A program made the translations under genes and the position numbers. Positions 16,575-27,203 of a stretch of 64,000 nucleotides of DNA are shown piece by piece. Within the stretch, counting starts at the first letter, position 1, and every line of letters begins with the position of its first letter. Origin of the DNA: Pseudomonas thermotolerans DSM 14292 (GTDB lineage Bacteria; Pseudomonadota; Gammaproteobacteria; Pseudomonadales; Pseudomonadaceae); contig NZ_KB822601.1 in NCBI RefSeq assembly GCF_000364625.1, positions 1 through 64,000 on the forward strand, read 5' to 3'. The notes below the pieces were generated by a model. That model made no database searches. It saw only the letters and a list, made by a program, of their open reading frames with translations, and was not told the origin of the DNA.

Positions 16575-17570
16575 TTAGTTGAAGGGAGTGGGAATCGGGG
16601 TCTGCGCGGTGGACGGCGGCAGGATCGGCAGGGCGAAGGACGGCTGCTCGCCGGTCAGGGTCTTGAGGAAGGCAGTGATCTTGCCGATCTCATCCTCGCT
16701 CAGCTTGCGGCCCAGCTGCAGGCGCGCCATCACGTCCACGGCCTCCTCGAGCTTCCAGTAGGCGCCGTCGTGGAAGTACGGGTAGGTCAGTTCCACGTTG
16801 CGCAGGGTCGGCACCTTGAACTTGAAGCGGTCGACGTCCTTGCCGGTCAGGCCGGCGACGCCCTCGGCGGGGTTGTCGGTCTTGTAGGGCTCGACCAGCC
16901 CCATCTTCTGGAAGGAGTTGCCACCCAGCGCCGGGCCGTTGTGACAGGCCACGCAGCCGATCGACTTGAACAGCCGGTAGCCCTCCAGCTCGGTCTGGCT
17001 GATGGCCTTTTCGTCCCCCTTGAGCCAGCGGTCGAAGCGCGAGTCGGGGGTCACCAGGGTCTTCTCGAACTCGGCGATGGCGTCGGTCACCTCGTCGATG
17101 GTGATCTCGTCGACCTTGTAGACCTTGCGGAACGCCTCCTGGTACTGCGGGATGGAACGCAGCACGTCCACCGCCAGCACGTGGTTGGAGGCCATCTCCT
17201 TCTGGTTGGCGATGGGCCCGCCGGCCTGCTCCTTGAGGTCGGCGGCGCGGCCGTCCCAGAACTGCGCCAGGTTCAGGCTGGAGTTCAGCACGGTGGGGGC
17301 GTTGATCGGGCCCTTCTGCCAGTTATGGCCGATGGACGTGGGGAGGTTGTCGCTGCCGCCCATGCTCAGGTTGTGGCAGGAGTTGCAGGAAATGAAGCCA
17401 GACTTCGACAGGCGCGGATCGAAGAACAGCTGCTTGCCGAGCTCGACCTTCTCCGGATTGGTGACTTGCGCCGGGGCGATGGGCTGAACCGGCTCGTTGG
17501 CATCGGGAAGCGCCGCCCAGGCATTCAGGCTCATGCAGAGCCCCGCCGACAACAGGGACAGGATGCGCAT
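16575..17570 (-). CDS. ccpA: Diheme cytochrome c peroxidase
   Basis: The 331-residue periplasmic enzyme has a signal peptide (cleavage about residue 19-20, after AWA) and two c-type haem sites: CNSCH at 62-66 (low-potential peroxidatic haem) and CVACH at 206-210 (high-potential haem), with the [18 protein letters not shown] stretch between. It reduces hydrogen peroxide to water with electrons from cytochromes or azurin. An ANR-type site lies 65 bp upstream of the start, consistent with induction at low oxygen. ccpA is the common symbol in Pseudomonas, not to be confused with catabolite control protein A. Confidence 0.93.
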   Translation of the reverse strand: MRILSLLSAGLCMSLNAWAALPDANEPVQPIAPAQVTNPEKVELGKQLFFDPRLSKSGFISCNSCHNLSMGGSDNLPTSIGHNWQKGPINAPTVLNSSLNLAQFWDGRAADLKEQAGGPIANQKEMASNHVLAVDVLRSIPQYQEAFRKVYKVDEITIDEVTDAIAEFEKTLVTPDSRFDRWLKGDEKAISQTELEGYRLFKSIGCVACHNGPALGGNSFQKMGLVEPYKTDNPAEGVAGLTGKDVDRFKFKVPTLRNVELTYPYFHDGAYWKLEEAVDVMARLQLGRKLSEDEIGKITAFLKTLTGEQPSFALPILPPSTAQTPIPTPFN

Positions 17571-17634
17571 TGGTGACCACTCCTCATCAGTTTTTGCTTT
17601 GCGATCAGTGTCTTACAGCCCCATGCAGGGCGTG

Positions 17635-17648
17635 TTGACGCAGATCAA
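17635..17648. promoter_or_regulatory. ANR/FNR-type binding site
   Basis: TTGACGCAGATCAA matches the consensus TTGATnnnnATCAA at nine of the ten fixed positions. It sits 65-78 bp upstream of the cytochrome c peroxidase start on the opposite strand, a distance that suits activation at about -41.5 with a short leader. The family gene in P. aeruginosa is ANR-controlled. Confidence 0.75.
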
Positions 17649-17740
17649 GCAACATGATGTCAACTTGCCATATGAGGTCGCTGGACAGGAACGGACGGCT
17701 TTCCTAGAGTGCGCAGTTCAGTCCACGACAGGAGTCCGCC

Positions 17741-18214
17741 ATGAGCCTGGAATCGGTCCGCGCCTTCCTCGCCGCCAAGGCCCCGGATATCGAGATCATC
17801 GAGCTGGAGACCAGCACCGCCACCGTCGCCCTGGCCGCCGAGGCCCACGGCGTGGAGCCCGGGCGGATCGCCAAGACCCTGTCCCTGCGCGTCGGCGAAC
17901 GCACCCTGCTGGTGGTAGCACGCGGCGACGCCCGCCTGGACAACCGCAAGCTCAAGGAAACCTTCGGCGCCAAGGCCAAGATGCTGGATGCCGAGAGCGT
18001 CGAGGCGCTCACCGGCCACCCGGTCGGCGGCGTCTGCCCGTTCGGCCTGGCCACCCCACTGCCGGTGTTCTGCGACGTTTCCCTGCGCGCCTTCGACGAG
18101 GTGATCCCCGCCGCCGGCGCCCGTCACAGCGCGGTGCGCCTCTCTCCGCAGCGCCTCGCCGAACTGGTGGACGCCGAATGGGTGGACGTCTGCCAGGAAC
18201 TGGTGCCCGCCTGA
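17741..18214 (+). CDS. YbaK/EbsC family aminoacyl-tRNA deacylase
   Basis: The 157-residue protein is a single YbaK-type trans-editing domain: ARGDARLDNRKLKETFGAKAKM contains the conserved Lys, and GHPVGGVCPFGL is the GxxxGGVxPFG signature. Such proteins hydrolyse mischarged tRNA, e.g. Cys-tRNAPro or Ala-tRNAPro. ACAGGAGTCCGCC precedes the start. A second family member is at 33543; the two are of different subtypes. Confidence 0.82.
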   Translation: MSLESVRAFLAAKAPDIEIIELETSTATVALAAEAHGVEPGRIAKTLSLRVGERTLLVVARGDARLDNRKLKETFGAKAKMLDAESVEALTGHPVGGVCPFGLATPLPVFCDVSLRAFDEVIPAAGARHSAVRLSPQRLAELVDAEWVDVCQELVPA

Positions 18215-18309
18215 TTCGCCCTCCGGCAAACGCTTGACGAGCCGCGCCGGCTTTGCGCCGGCCGTTCGGCGGAGTAAGGTCGCAAGGTCAGCCATCAAGG
18301 AAGAGTGCC

Positions 18310-19113
18310 ATGGCCAGCAACAAAGCCAGTTCCCCGCGCCAACAGAAGCACCTCGCGGTGCTGATCGATGCCGACAACGCCCCGGCCGCCATCGTCGAGG
18401 GGCTGTTCGAGGAAATCGCCAAGTACGGCATCGCCAGCGTCAAGCGCATCTACGGCGACTGGACCAGCCCACAGCTGGGCAAGTGGAAGCAGGTGCTGCT
18501 CGACCACTCCATCCAGCCGATCCAGCAGTTCGCCTACACCCGGGGCAAGAACGCCACCGACAGCGCGCTGATCATCGACGCCATGGACCTGCTCTACACC
18601 CGGCGCTTCGACGGCTTCTGCCTGGTCTCCAGCGACAGCGACTTCACCCGCCTGGCGGCGCGGCTGCGCGAGGAAGGCCTGACCGTCTACGGTTTCGGCG
18701 AAAGCAAGACGCCCGATCCCTTCGTGCGCGCCTGCGACAAGTTCATCTACACGGAAATCCTCCGCGCCAGCCGGGAACCCGCCGCCGAGTCCGACCAGGA
18801 CAAGGAGCGCGGCGAGACGCCCGCCGAACCGGCCAAGGACTCCGCCAAACCGAAAGCCCAGAAGGTGCCGGTGGAGTTCATCGCCAAAGTGCTCGACGAC
18901 ATCGCCGACGACGAGGACGACTGGGTACAACTCGGCGCCCTCGGCCAGAACATCGACAAGCTGCGCCCGGACTTCGACCCCCGGCTGTACGGCTACAAGA
19001 AGCTCAGCGAGCTGATCAAGGCGCAACCCAGGCACTTCGAGCTGGTCACCCGGGAAAGCGGCTCGGGCAACAAGGTGCTGTACGTGCGCAATCGGCGTCC
19101 GGCGGCCAAGTAG
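18310..19113 (+). CDS. NYN-domain putative ribonuclease with C-terminal OST-HTH/LOTUS domain
   Basis: A 267-residue protein with an N-terminal NYN (PIN-like) domain: acidic residues D20 and D22 in VLIDADNAPAA, D84 in GKNATDSALIIDAMD, and the SSDSDF motif at 107-112. A charged linker (about 150-185) leads to a C-terminal LOTUS-like domain with VPVEFIAKVLDDIADDEDDW and YGYKKLSELIKA. Similar bacterial proteins are thought to bind and cut RNA. The ATG at 18310 follows AAGGAAGAGTGCC. Monocistronic by position. Confidence 0.82.
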   Translation: MASNKASSPRQQKHLAVLIDADNAPAAIVEGLFEEIAKYGIASVKRIYGDWTSPQLGKWKQVLLDHSIQPIQQFAYTRGKNATDSALIIDAMDLLYTRRFDGFCLVSSDSDFTRLAARLREEGLTVYGFGESKTPDPFVRACDKFIYTEILRASREPAAESDQDKERGETPAEPAKDSAKPKAQKVPVEFIAKVLDDIADDEDDWVQLGALGQNIDKLRPDFDPRLYGYKKLSELIKAQPRHFELVTRESGSGNKVLYVRNRRPAAK

Positions 19114-19434
19114 CGCCGATCGCAAGCCCCCTTAGCGGAGCCCCCACGACCTGAAAAAAGAGTGTCAAGGAGATCCAGATGCCAGGTTGTCTGAATTCCG
19201 AGCCTCTGCTCGTTGCTGCCCGTCGCAAGCATCTTTCTCTATCATGCCTGCAACCCCGGGACCGCAACTGGACGAGTCCATACGCATAGCGACCGCGCTC
19301 AGGGATCTGGCCGTGCGCCCGGCCAAGGGCGGCAGCAAATGACCCAGTGAAAACCGGGCCGGAACCTTCCCGGCCTTCTCCATCCCCCGGATGCCCTGCA
19401 GGTCATCCCTAAACCCGACAGGAAAGGAATCCCC
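19114..19434. other. 321-bp intergenic stretch with small ORF and hairpin
   Basis: Between the NYN gene and the LysE gene. It holds a possible 36-codon ORF (19179-19289), a second overlapping frame (19244-19342) whose end ESIRIATALRDLAVRPAKGG has good Pseudomonas codon use, and a hairpin GGCCGG-N7-CCGGCC at 19357-19375 followed by TTCTCC that may be a weak terminator. None of these is assigned to a family. Confidence 0.45.
19179..19289 (+). CDS. Possible small protein of 36 residues
   Basis: ATG at 19179 is preceded by a strong ribosome site (TCAAGGAGATCCAG, AAGGAG 7-8 bases upstream). The frame starts MPGCLNSEPLLVAARRKH and stops at 19287-19289. No homologue is recognised, and the codon use is mixed, so this may be a leader peptide, a small protein or chance. 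Confidence 0.25.
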   Translation: MPGCLNSEPLLVAARRKHLSLSCLQPRDRNWTSPYA

Positions 19435-20049
19435 ATGATCAGTCTCGAATTTCTCCTCACCTCCCTGGTAGTCGTCCTGATCCCCGGCACCGGCGTGATC
19501 TACACCATCTCCATCGGGCTGACCCGCGGGCGGATGGCGAGCGTCTATGCGAGCCTCGGCTGCACGGCTGGGATAGTGCCGCACCTGCTGGCTACCATCC
19601 TCGGCCTGGCGGCGGTGCTGCACACCAGCGCGCTGGCCTTCCAGGTGCTCAAGTACGCCGGGGTCGCCTACCTGCTGTACATCGCCTACGCCACCTGGCG
19701 GGACCGGTCGGCCTTCGCGGTGGACGGCTCGGCGGCCCAGGGCGGCGCCATGCGGATCATGGTCAAGGCGTTCCTGCTGAACATCCTCAATCCCAAGCTG
19801 ACCATCTTCTTCCTGGCCTTCCTGCCGCAGTTCGTGGACCCGGCCAGCCCCCGGCCGCTGCTGCAGCTGCTGACCCTGAGCGGCATCTTCATGGCTCTGA
19901 CCTTCGCGGTCTTCGTCCTCTACGGCCTGGTGGCCCATGCCTTCCGCCGCCTGGTGATCGAATCCGCGGCGGTGCAGCGCTGGCTGCGCTACGGCTTCGC
20001 CGCGGCCTTCGCCGGGCTCGGCGCCAAACTGGCAGTAAGCGAGCGCTGA
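19435..20049 (+). CDS. LysE/RhtB family amino acid exporter
   Basis: The 204-residue protein has about six hydrophobic segments and the family opening LIPGTGVIYTISIGLTRGRM with the conserved G-x-G-xxY/xx-T-x-G pattern in TM1, plus FLLNILNPKLTIFFLAFLPQ, the NPK motif of RhtB/LysE exporters. These export amino acids or homoserine lactones; the substrate here is unknown. GACAGGAAAGGAATCCCC precedes the start. Confidence 0.85.
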   Translation: MISLEFLLTSLVVVLIPGTGVIYTISIGLTRGRMASVYASLGCTAGIVPHLLATILGLAAVLHTSALAFQVLKYAGVAYLLYIAYATWRDRSAFAVDGSAAQGGAMRIMVKAFLLNILNPKLTIFFLAFLPQFVDPASPRPLLQLLTLSGIFMALTFAVFVLYGLVAHAFRRLVIESAAVQRWLRYGFAAAFAGLGAKLAVSER

Positions 20050-20069
20050 TCCGTCGCCGCCGGGCGGAC

Positions 20070-20105
20070 AACGAAAAAGCCGGTCACATGACCGGCTTTT
20101 TCGTT
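20070..20105. terminator. Strong bidirectional terminator
   Basis: Arms of 17 bp (AACGAAAAAGCCGGTCA and its complement) around a two-base CA centre, with A-run and T-run on both sides. It lies between the convergent LysE and bauC genes and can stop both transcripts. Confidence 0.9.
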
Positions 20106-20119
20106 TCGCTCAGGCTGTC

Positions 20120-21616
20120 TCAGCCGTTGCTGGGGAAGGCGAACTGCGCCGCCTCGTGGCTGGCACGCTGCGGCCAGCGCTGGGTGATGGCCTTCTTGCG
20201 GGTGTAGAAGCGCACGCCGTCCGGGCCGTAGGCGTGCAGGTCGCCGAACAGCGAGCGCTTCCAGCCGCCGAAGCTGTGATAGGCCACCGGCACCGGCAGC
20301 GGCACGTTGACGCCGACCATGCCCACCTCGATCTCGTCGCAGAACAGCCGGGCGGCCTCGCCGTCGCGGGTGAACAGGCAGGTGCCGTTGCCGTACTCGT
20401 GCTCGTTGATCAGCTGCATGGCCTCTTCCAGGCTGCCGACGCGGACCACGCAGAGCACCGGGCCGAAGATCTCTTCCTTGTAGATGCGCATGTCCGGGGT
20501 GACGCGGTCGAACAGACAGCCGCCGAGGAAGAAGCCGTCCTCGTGGCCTTCCACCTTGAGGTTGCGGCCGTCCACCACCAGCTTGGCGCCGGCGCGCACG
20601 CCGTCTTCCACGTAGCCGACCACCTTGTCGCGATGCGCGCCGGTGACCAGCGGGCCCATGTCCAGGCCACAGGAGGTGCCGGGACCGACCTTCAGGGCCT
20701 GGATCTGCGGCACCAGCTTCTCGATCAGCGCGTCGGCCACCTGGTCGCCGACCGCCACCACCACGGAGATGGCCATGCAGCGCTCGCCGCAGGAGCCGTA
20801 GGCGGCGCCCATCAGGGCGTTGACGGCGTTGTCCAGATCCGCGTCGGGGAGCACCACGGCGTGGTTCTTCGCGCCACCCAGGGCCTGCACGCGTTTGCCA
20901 CGCTTGGCGCCCTCGCTGTAGATGTACTCGGCGATCGGGGTCGAGCCAACGAAGCTGATGGCCTTGACTTCCGGCGCCTCGATCAGCGCGTCCACGGCTT
21001 CCTTGTCGCCGTTGACCACGTTGAGCACGCCCTTCGGCAGGCCGGCCTGGTGGAACAGCTCGGCGACGTACAGGGCGGAGCTCGGATCGCGCTCGGAGGG
21101 CTTGAGGACGAAGGTGTTGCCGCAGGCGATGGCCAGGGGATACATCCACAGCGGCACCATGGCCGGGAAGTTGAACGGGGTGATGCCGGCCACCACGCCG
21201 AGCGGCTGCAGGTCGCTCCAGGCGTCGATGTTCGGGCCGACGTTGCGGGTGTACTCGCCCTTCAGGTGCTCGGGGGCGCCGCAGGCGAACTCGACGTTCT
21301 CGATGCCGCGCTTCAGCTCGCCGAGGGCGTCTTCGATGGTCTTGCCGTGCTCCTGGCTGATCAGCCGGGCGATGTTGTCCTGGTTCTCCTCGAGCAGCTG
21401 CTTGAAGCGGAACAGCACCTGGGCGCGCTTGGCCGGCGGGGTGTTGCGCCAGGCCGGGAAGGCAGCCTTGGCGGCGTCGATGGCCTGCTGCACGGTGGCT
21501 CGGCTGGCCAGTTCGACCTGGGCGCTGACCTGGCCCAGAGAGGGGTTGTAGACGTCGGCACGGCGCTCGCCGGCGGTGACCCGTTCGCCATTGATCAGGT
21601 GCGGGATGATGCTCAT
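20120..21616 (-). CDS. bauC: CoA-acylating malonate/methylmalonate-semialdehyde dehydrogenase
   Basis: A 498-residue aldehyde dehydrogenase of the MmsA subgroup: [29 protein letters not shown] for NAD binding, and the catalytic Cys in [10 protein letters not shown]. Members convert (methyl)malonate semialdehyde plus CoA and NAD to acetyl-/propionyl-CoA and CO2. Because it lies 93 bp downstream of bauA and no mmsB is adjacent, I read it as the beta-alanine pathway enzyme BauC; MmsA would be the alternative name. The ATG at 21616 gives the family start [11 protein letters not shown]. Confidence 0.88.
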   Translation of the reverse strand: MSIIPHLINGERVTAGERRADVYNPSLGQVSAQVELASRATVQQAIDAAKAAFPAWRNTPPAKRAQVLFRFKQLLEENQDNIARLISQEHGKTIEDALGELKRGIENVEFACGAPEHLKGEYTRNVGPNIDAWSDLQPLGVVAGITPFNFPAMVPLWMYPLAIACGNTFVLKPSERDPSSALYVAELFHQAGLPKGVLNVVNGDKEAVDALIEAPEVKAISFVGSTPIAEYIYSEGAKRGKRVQALGGAKNHAVVLPDADLDNAVNALMGAAYGSCGERCMAISVVVAVGDQVADALIEKLVPQIQALKVGPGTSCGLDMGPLVTGAHRDKVVGYVEDGVRAGAKLVVDGRNLKVEGHEDGFFLGGCLFDRVTPDMRIYKEEIFGPVLCVVRVGSLEEAMQLINEHEYGNGTCLFTRDGEAARLFCDEIEVGMVGVNVPLPVPVAYHSFGGWKRSLFGDLHAYGPDGVRFYTRKKAITQRWPQRASHEAAQFAFPSNG

Positions 21617-21709
21617 GGGAAACTCCAATGTCGAAAGTCGGAAACGTGGTCCGGGCGGCACCCTCGGCCGCCCGGCGATGATCGCTGGCCCGCCGGCGCG
21701 GGCGGCACG

Positions 21710-23056
<1,347 letters not shown>

Positions 23057-23143
23057 GGCGGGCCTCGCAGGCGGTTCGGGTTCTTGTTGGGAGTAGCATG
23101 GCTCCCGGCTTGTTGCCAGCAAGATCGCACGGGCCTAAAGTCA

Positions 23144-23161
23144 GGAAAATTCAAATTTTCC
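23144..23161. promoter_or_regulatory. Perfect dyad, likely LysR-type (BauR) operator
   Basis: GGAAAATTCAAATTTTCC is an 18-bp dyad with 8-bp arms and a CA centre, in the 133-bp region between the divergent bauA and bauR genes. Its AT-rich T-N11-A character suits a LysR-type box. The position, 88 bp from bauA and 28 bp from bauR, would allow both activation of bauA and autorepression. Confidence 0.6.
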
Positions 23162-23189
23162 AATCTTCAGATTAGCGATCACTAAACAA

Positions 23190-24110
23190 ATGAGTAGCCA
23201 CAGGCCCACCCCGCTGACCCAGGTCAGCGATTTCGATATCCGTCTGCTCCGCCTGTTCCGCAGCGTGGTGGAATGCGGCGGCTTCTCCGCCGCGGAAGGC
23301 ACCCTGGGCATCAGCCGCTCGGCGATCAGCCAGCAGATGAGCGACCTGGAACAGCGCCTCGGCCTGCGCCTCTGCCAGCGCGGCCGCGCCGGCTTCGCCC
23401 TGACCGAGGAGGGCCGCGAGGTCTACAACTCGGCGCTGCAGCTGCTCAGCGCACTGGAGAGCTTCCGTACCGAGGTCAACGGCCTGCACCGCCATCTGCG
23501 CGGCGAGCTGAACATCGGTCTCACCGACAACCTGGTGACCCTGCCGCACATGCGCATCACCCATGCCCTGGCGCGCCTCAAGGAGCGCGGTCCGGACGTG
23601 CGCATCAACATCCGCATGGTCCCGCCCAGCGAGGTGGAGCGCGGCGTGCTCGACGGCCACCTGCACGTCGGCGTGGTACCGCAGAGCGGCGCGCTGTCCG
23701 GCCTGGAGTACCAGCCGCTGTACGAGGAACGCTCGCTGCTCTACTGCGCGGTGGGCCACCCGCTGTTCTACGTGGACGACGCCAAGCTGGACGACGCCCG
23801 CCTCAACGCCCAGGAGGCCATCGCCCCCACCTTCCGCCTGCCCGGCGAGATCCTCGCCCACTACCAGGCGCTGAACTGCACCGCCAGCGCTTCGGACCGC
23901 GAGGGCATGGCCTTCCTGATCCTCACCGGGCGCTACATCGGTTACCTGCCCGACCACTACGCCAACGTCTGGGTCCAGCAGGGCCGCCTGCGCGCCCTCA
24001 AGCCGGCGACTCGCTTCTACGACCTCAGCCTGGCCTCGGTGACCCGCAAGGGCCGCCGCCCCCACCTGGTGCTGGAGACCTTCCTCGAAGTGCTGGCGGC
24101 GACGGTCTGA
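23190..24110 (+). CDS. bauR: LysR-type regulator BauR
   Basis: The 306-residue protein has the N-terminal winged helix-turn-helix (FRSVVECGGFSAAEGTLGIS, about 18-75) and a LysR substrate domain (about 95-295). In P. aeruginosa BauR activates bauA and bauB in response to beta-alanine; the same divergent arrangement with bauA supports the name. The weak ribosome site (no clear AGGAG) before ATG 23190 is noted. Confidence 0.87.
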   Translation: MSSHRPTPLTQVSDFDIRLLRLFRSVVECGGFSAAEGTLGISRSAISQQMSDLEQRLGLRLCQRGRAGFALTEEGREVYNSALQLLSALESFRTEVNGLHRHLRGELNIGLTDNLVTLPHMRITHALARLKERGPDVRINIRMVPPSEVERGVLDGHLHVGVVPQSGALSGLEYQPLYEERSLLYCAVGHPLFYVDDAKLDDARLNAQEAIAPTFRLPGEILAHYQALNCTASASDREGMAFLILTGRYIGYLPDHYANVWVQQGRLRALKPATRFYDLSLASVTRKGRRPHLVLETFLEVLAATV

Positions 24111-24230
24111 TTCCCCCGCGGCGCCCCCGACGGCACTCGCCCACCGCCACTGCGCCAGCGGGGTCTATCCTCGAACGATGCGCCCGCCGGGCGTCTGCCC
24201 CTTCACCGAGTGCCACCACGGAGGCCATCC

Positions 24231-25154
24231 ATGCCCAGCCGTCGTCACTTTCTCCAGGGCGGCATCAGTCTCGCCGCCCTCGCTGCCCTGTCCCCCTGGC
24301 TGTCGACCGGCGCCCTGTCCGCCGGCGCGCCTCTGCTGCAGCGCACCATTCCGCGCAGCGGCGAGATGCTGCCGGTGATCGGCCTGGGCACCTCGCAGAC
24401 CTTCAACGTCCGCCTCGACGACGCCAGCCTGGCGCCGCTGCAGCAGGTGATCGAGACCTTCTTCGCTGGCGGCGCCAGGGTGATCGACACCGCGCCCAGC
24501 TACGGCGCCGCCGAGCAGGTCACCGGCGAGCTGCTCAAGCGAACCAGCAACCAGGACAGGGCCTTCCTCGCCACCAAGCTGTCCTCCACCGGCCGGGCCC
24601 GCGGCCAGGCGCAGTTCGAGATCAGCCAGGAGGCGCTGCAGCGCAGGAACATCGACCTGGTGCAGGTGCACAATCTGCAGGACACCAGCACCCAGCTGGG
24701 CCTGCTGCGCGAGCTGAAGCAGCAGGGGTTGGTCCGCTACATCGGCATCACCCATTACGTGGAGTCCGCCCACGACGAGCTGATCGCCGTGCTGCAGCGG
24801 GAGAAGGACATCGACTTCGTGCAGTTCAACTACTCGGTGGGCGAGCGCGGCGCCGAGCAGCGCCTGCTGCCTTACTGCGCCGATCACGGCCTGGCCACCC
24901 TGATCAACCGGCCGTTCCAGCGCGCCGCCCTGCTCAGCCGGGTGAAGGACCGGCCGCTGCCGGACTGGGCCGCCGAGCTCCAGGCCACCTCCTGGGCGCA
25001 GCTGCTGCTGAAGTTCATCCTCGCCCAGCCGGCGGTGACCGTGGTGATCCCGGCCACCTCCAATCCGCGCTACATGGCCGACAACCTGGCCGCCGGCCGC
25101 GAGCCCCTGCCGGATGCGGCGCTGCTGAAGAAGATCGTCGAGGCCTTTGCCTGA
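24231..25154 (+). CDS. Tat-exported aldo/keto reductase family protein
   Basis: The product (307 residues from ATG 24231, GGAGG 6 bases upstream) opens with SRRHFLQGGISLAALAAL, a twin-arginine signal, so it should act in the periplasm. The barrel shows VIDTAPSYGAAEQVTGELL and the IDLVQVHNL strand of the aldo/keto reductase family. A Tat signal on such an enzyme implies it is exported folded with its nicotinamide cofactor. The last codons overlap the start of the downstream transporter gene. Confidence 0.83.
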   Translation: MPSRRHFLQGGISLAALAALSPWLSTGALSAGAPLLQRTIPRSGEMLPVIGLGTSQTFNVRLDDASLAPLQQVIETFFAGGARVIDTAPSYGAAEQVTGELLKRTSNQDRAFLATKLSSTGRARGQAQFEISQEALQRRNIDLVQVHNLQDTSTQLGLLRELKQQGLVRYIGITHYVESAHDELIAVLQREKDIDFVQFNYSVGERGAEQRLLPYCADHGLATLINRPFQRAALLSRVKDRPLPDWAAELQATSWAQLLLKFILAQPAVTVVIPATSNPRYMADNLAAGREPLPDAALLKKIVEAFA

Positions 25155-26454
25155 TACCCAGATGAGCCCCAGCCAGCGCCTTGCCAGCGCCATCAACGCC
25201 CGGCCCGGCGAACTCGCAGCCGCGCTGTGCGGCTGCGCGCTGTTCTTCTGCCTGTTCGCCGGCTACTTCATGCTGCGGCCGATCCGCGAGGCCATGGGCA
25301 TCCTCGGCGGGGTGGAGAACCTGCAGTGGCTGTTCAGTGCCACCTTCCTGGCCATGCTGGTGACCGTGCCGCTGTTCGCCTGGGTCAATTCGCGAGTACC
25401 AAGGCGCCGCTACCTGGACTGGGTGTACGGCTTCTTCGCCCTCAACCTGGTCGGCTTCGCCGCGCTGTTCCAGGCCGGCGAATCGGTGTGGGGCGGGCGT
25501 GTGTTCTACGTGTGGATCTCGGTCTACAACCTGTTCGTGGTCTCGGTGGCCTGGAGCCTGATGGCCGACGTGTTCGACACCCTGCAGGCGCGCCGGCTAT
25601 TTCCCTTCATCGCCGCCGGGGCGAGCTGCGGTGGACTGGCCGGGCCGGCCCTCGGCGCCCTGCTGGTCACCCCCCTCGGCCAGGGCGGCCTGACCCTGCT
25701 GGCCGCCGGGCTGCTGGCCGTCACCCTGCTCGCCAAGCACTATCTGATGGCCTGGCGGGAAACCCGCGGCGCCGGACGCCCCGGCGCGCCGCCCAGCGAA
25801 AGCCCGGCGCGGCCGGTGCTCGGCAATCCGTTCAGTGGCATCCTCCTGGTGCTGCGCTCGCCCTATCTGCTGGCGGTCGGCGCTTTCGTCATCCTCCTGG
25901 CCACCGCCAGCACCTTCCTGTACTTCGAGCAGGCCCGCCTGGTGGCCGCCAGCTTCCCGGAGCGCGCCGCGCAGATCCGCGTGTTCAGCCTGCTGGACTT
26001 CGCCGTGCAGGCCCTGTCCCTGGCCGCCCAGCTATTCATCGCCGGGCGCCTGGCCGAGCGCCACGGCCCGCGCGTCCTGCTCGCCGGGGTGCCGGCGCTG
26101 GTCTGCCTGGGCTTCCTGGCCCTGGCCCTGGCGCCGACCTTCACGGTGCTGGCGGTGGTCATGGTGCTGCGCCGGGTCGGAGAGTACGCCTTCGTGCGCC
26201 CCGGCCGGGAGATGCTCTTCGCGCCCCTGGCCGCGCACAGCAAGTACAAGGCGAAGAACTTCATCGACACCGTGGTGTACCGCGCTGGCGACGCCCTGAG
26301 CGCCTGGGCCAAGGCCCTGCTCGACGGTCTCGGCGCCGGGGTGCTGCTCGCCGCCCTGGCCGGCGCCGGCTGCGCGGCCCTGTGGGGCGCCCTGGGCTGG
26401 TACCTGGGCGGCCGCCAGCCGACCAGGCCGGCCGCGGATGCGCCCCGGGCCTAG
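25147..26454 (+). CDS. Major facilitator / nucleotide-transporter-like membrane protein
   Basis: The protein (435 residues from TTG 25147) has about 12 hydrophobic segments and motifs GYFMLRPIREAMGILGGVEN and VVSVAWSLMADVFD, seen in MFS proteins related to the Npt ATP/ADP antiporter group. The start is unclear: TTG 25147 has GAGG only three bases upstream, and ATG 25162 has no ribosome site. Either way it is coupled to the aldo/keto reductase gene. Substrate unknown. Confidence 0.75.
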   Translation: MPDTQMSPSQRLASAINARPGELAAALCGCALFFCLFAGYFMLRPIREAMGILGGVENLQWLFSATFLAMLVTVPLFAWVNSRVPRRRYLDWVYGFFALNLVGFAALFQAGESVWGGRVFYVWISVYNLFVVSVAWSLMADVFDTLQARRLFPFIAAGASCGGLAGPALGALLVTPLGQGGLTLLAAGLLAVTLLAKHYLMAWRETRGAGRPGAPPSESPARPVLGNPFSGILLVLRSPYLLAVGAFVILLATASTFLYFEQARLVAASFPERAAQIRVFSLLDFAVQALSLAAQLFIAGRLAERHGPRVLLAGVPALVCLGFLALALAPTFTVLAVVMVLRRVGEYAFVRPGREMLFAPLAAHSKYKAKNFIDTVVYRAGDALSAWAKALLDGLGAGVLLAALAGAGCAALWGALGWYLGGRQPTRPAADAPRA

Positions 26455-26534
26455 CGGATTCCCGCCGTGCGGCTTGTCGGGAGCCGGGCAACTGGGGTAT
26501 CTGTGCACCCAGCCACACCGACCTGGAACCCCCT

Positions 26535-27203
26535 ATGACCTCCCTGGTGCCCGCGCACAATCCCAACACCACCGGCAAGCCCGCCGGCCGCATCCGCCAG
26601 AAGAACGAAGAAGTCATCATCGCCGCTGCCGAGCAGGAGTTCGCCCGGCACGGCTTCAAGGGCACCAGCATGAACGCCATCGCCCTGCGTGCCGGACTGC
26701 CCAAGGCCAACCTGCACTACTACTTCAGCAACAAGCTGGGGCTGTACGTCGCGGTGCTGAGCAACATCCTCGACCTCTGGGACAGCGCCTTCAACGCCCT
26801 GACCGTGGACGACGACCCGGCCGAGGCGCTGGCCCGCTACATCCGCGCCAAGCTGGAATTCTCGCGGCGCCAGCCGCTGGCCTCGCGGATCTTCGCCATG
26901 GAGGTGATCAGCGGCGGCCAGTACCTGGAGAAGCACTTCAACCAGGACTACCGCACCTGGTTCCGCAGCCGCGCCGCGGTGTTCGAGGCCTGGATCGCCG
27001 CCGGCAAGATGGACCCGGTGGACCCGATGCACCTGATCTTCCTGCTGTGGAGCAGCACCCAGCACTATGCCGACTTCAGCACCCAGATCTGCAAGGTCAC
27101 CCAGAGCAAGCGGCTGACCAAGGATGACTTCGAGGTCGCCGCGCGCACCCTCACCCACGTCATCCTCAAGGGTTGCGGCCTGACGCCCCCGGCGGAGGCC
27201 TGA
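26535..27203 (+). CDS. TetR family regulator, RutR-like
   Basis: A 222-residue TetR protein: helix-turn-helix at about 28-70 (EFARHGFKGTSMNAIALRAG then KANLHYYFSNK), and a C-terminal domain like E. coli RutR (YcdC type), including KMDPVDPMHLIFLLWSSTQH and HYADFSTQI. RutR senses uracil/thymine and controls pyrimidine use. Its stop overlaps the YigZ start (TGATG). The ligand here is inferred only from the family. Confidence 0.82.
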   Translation: MTSLVPAHNPNTTGKPAGRIRQKNEEVIIAAAEQEFARHGFKGTSMNAIALRAGLPKANLHYYFSNKLGLYVAVLSNILDLWDSAFNALTVDDDPAEALARYIRAKLEFSRRQPLASRIFAMEVISGGQYLEKHFNQDYRTWFRSRAAVFEAWIAAGKMDPVDPMHLIFLLWSSTQHYADFSTQICKVTQSKRLTKDDFEVAARTLTHVILKGCGLTPPAEA

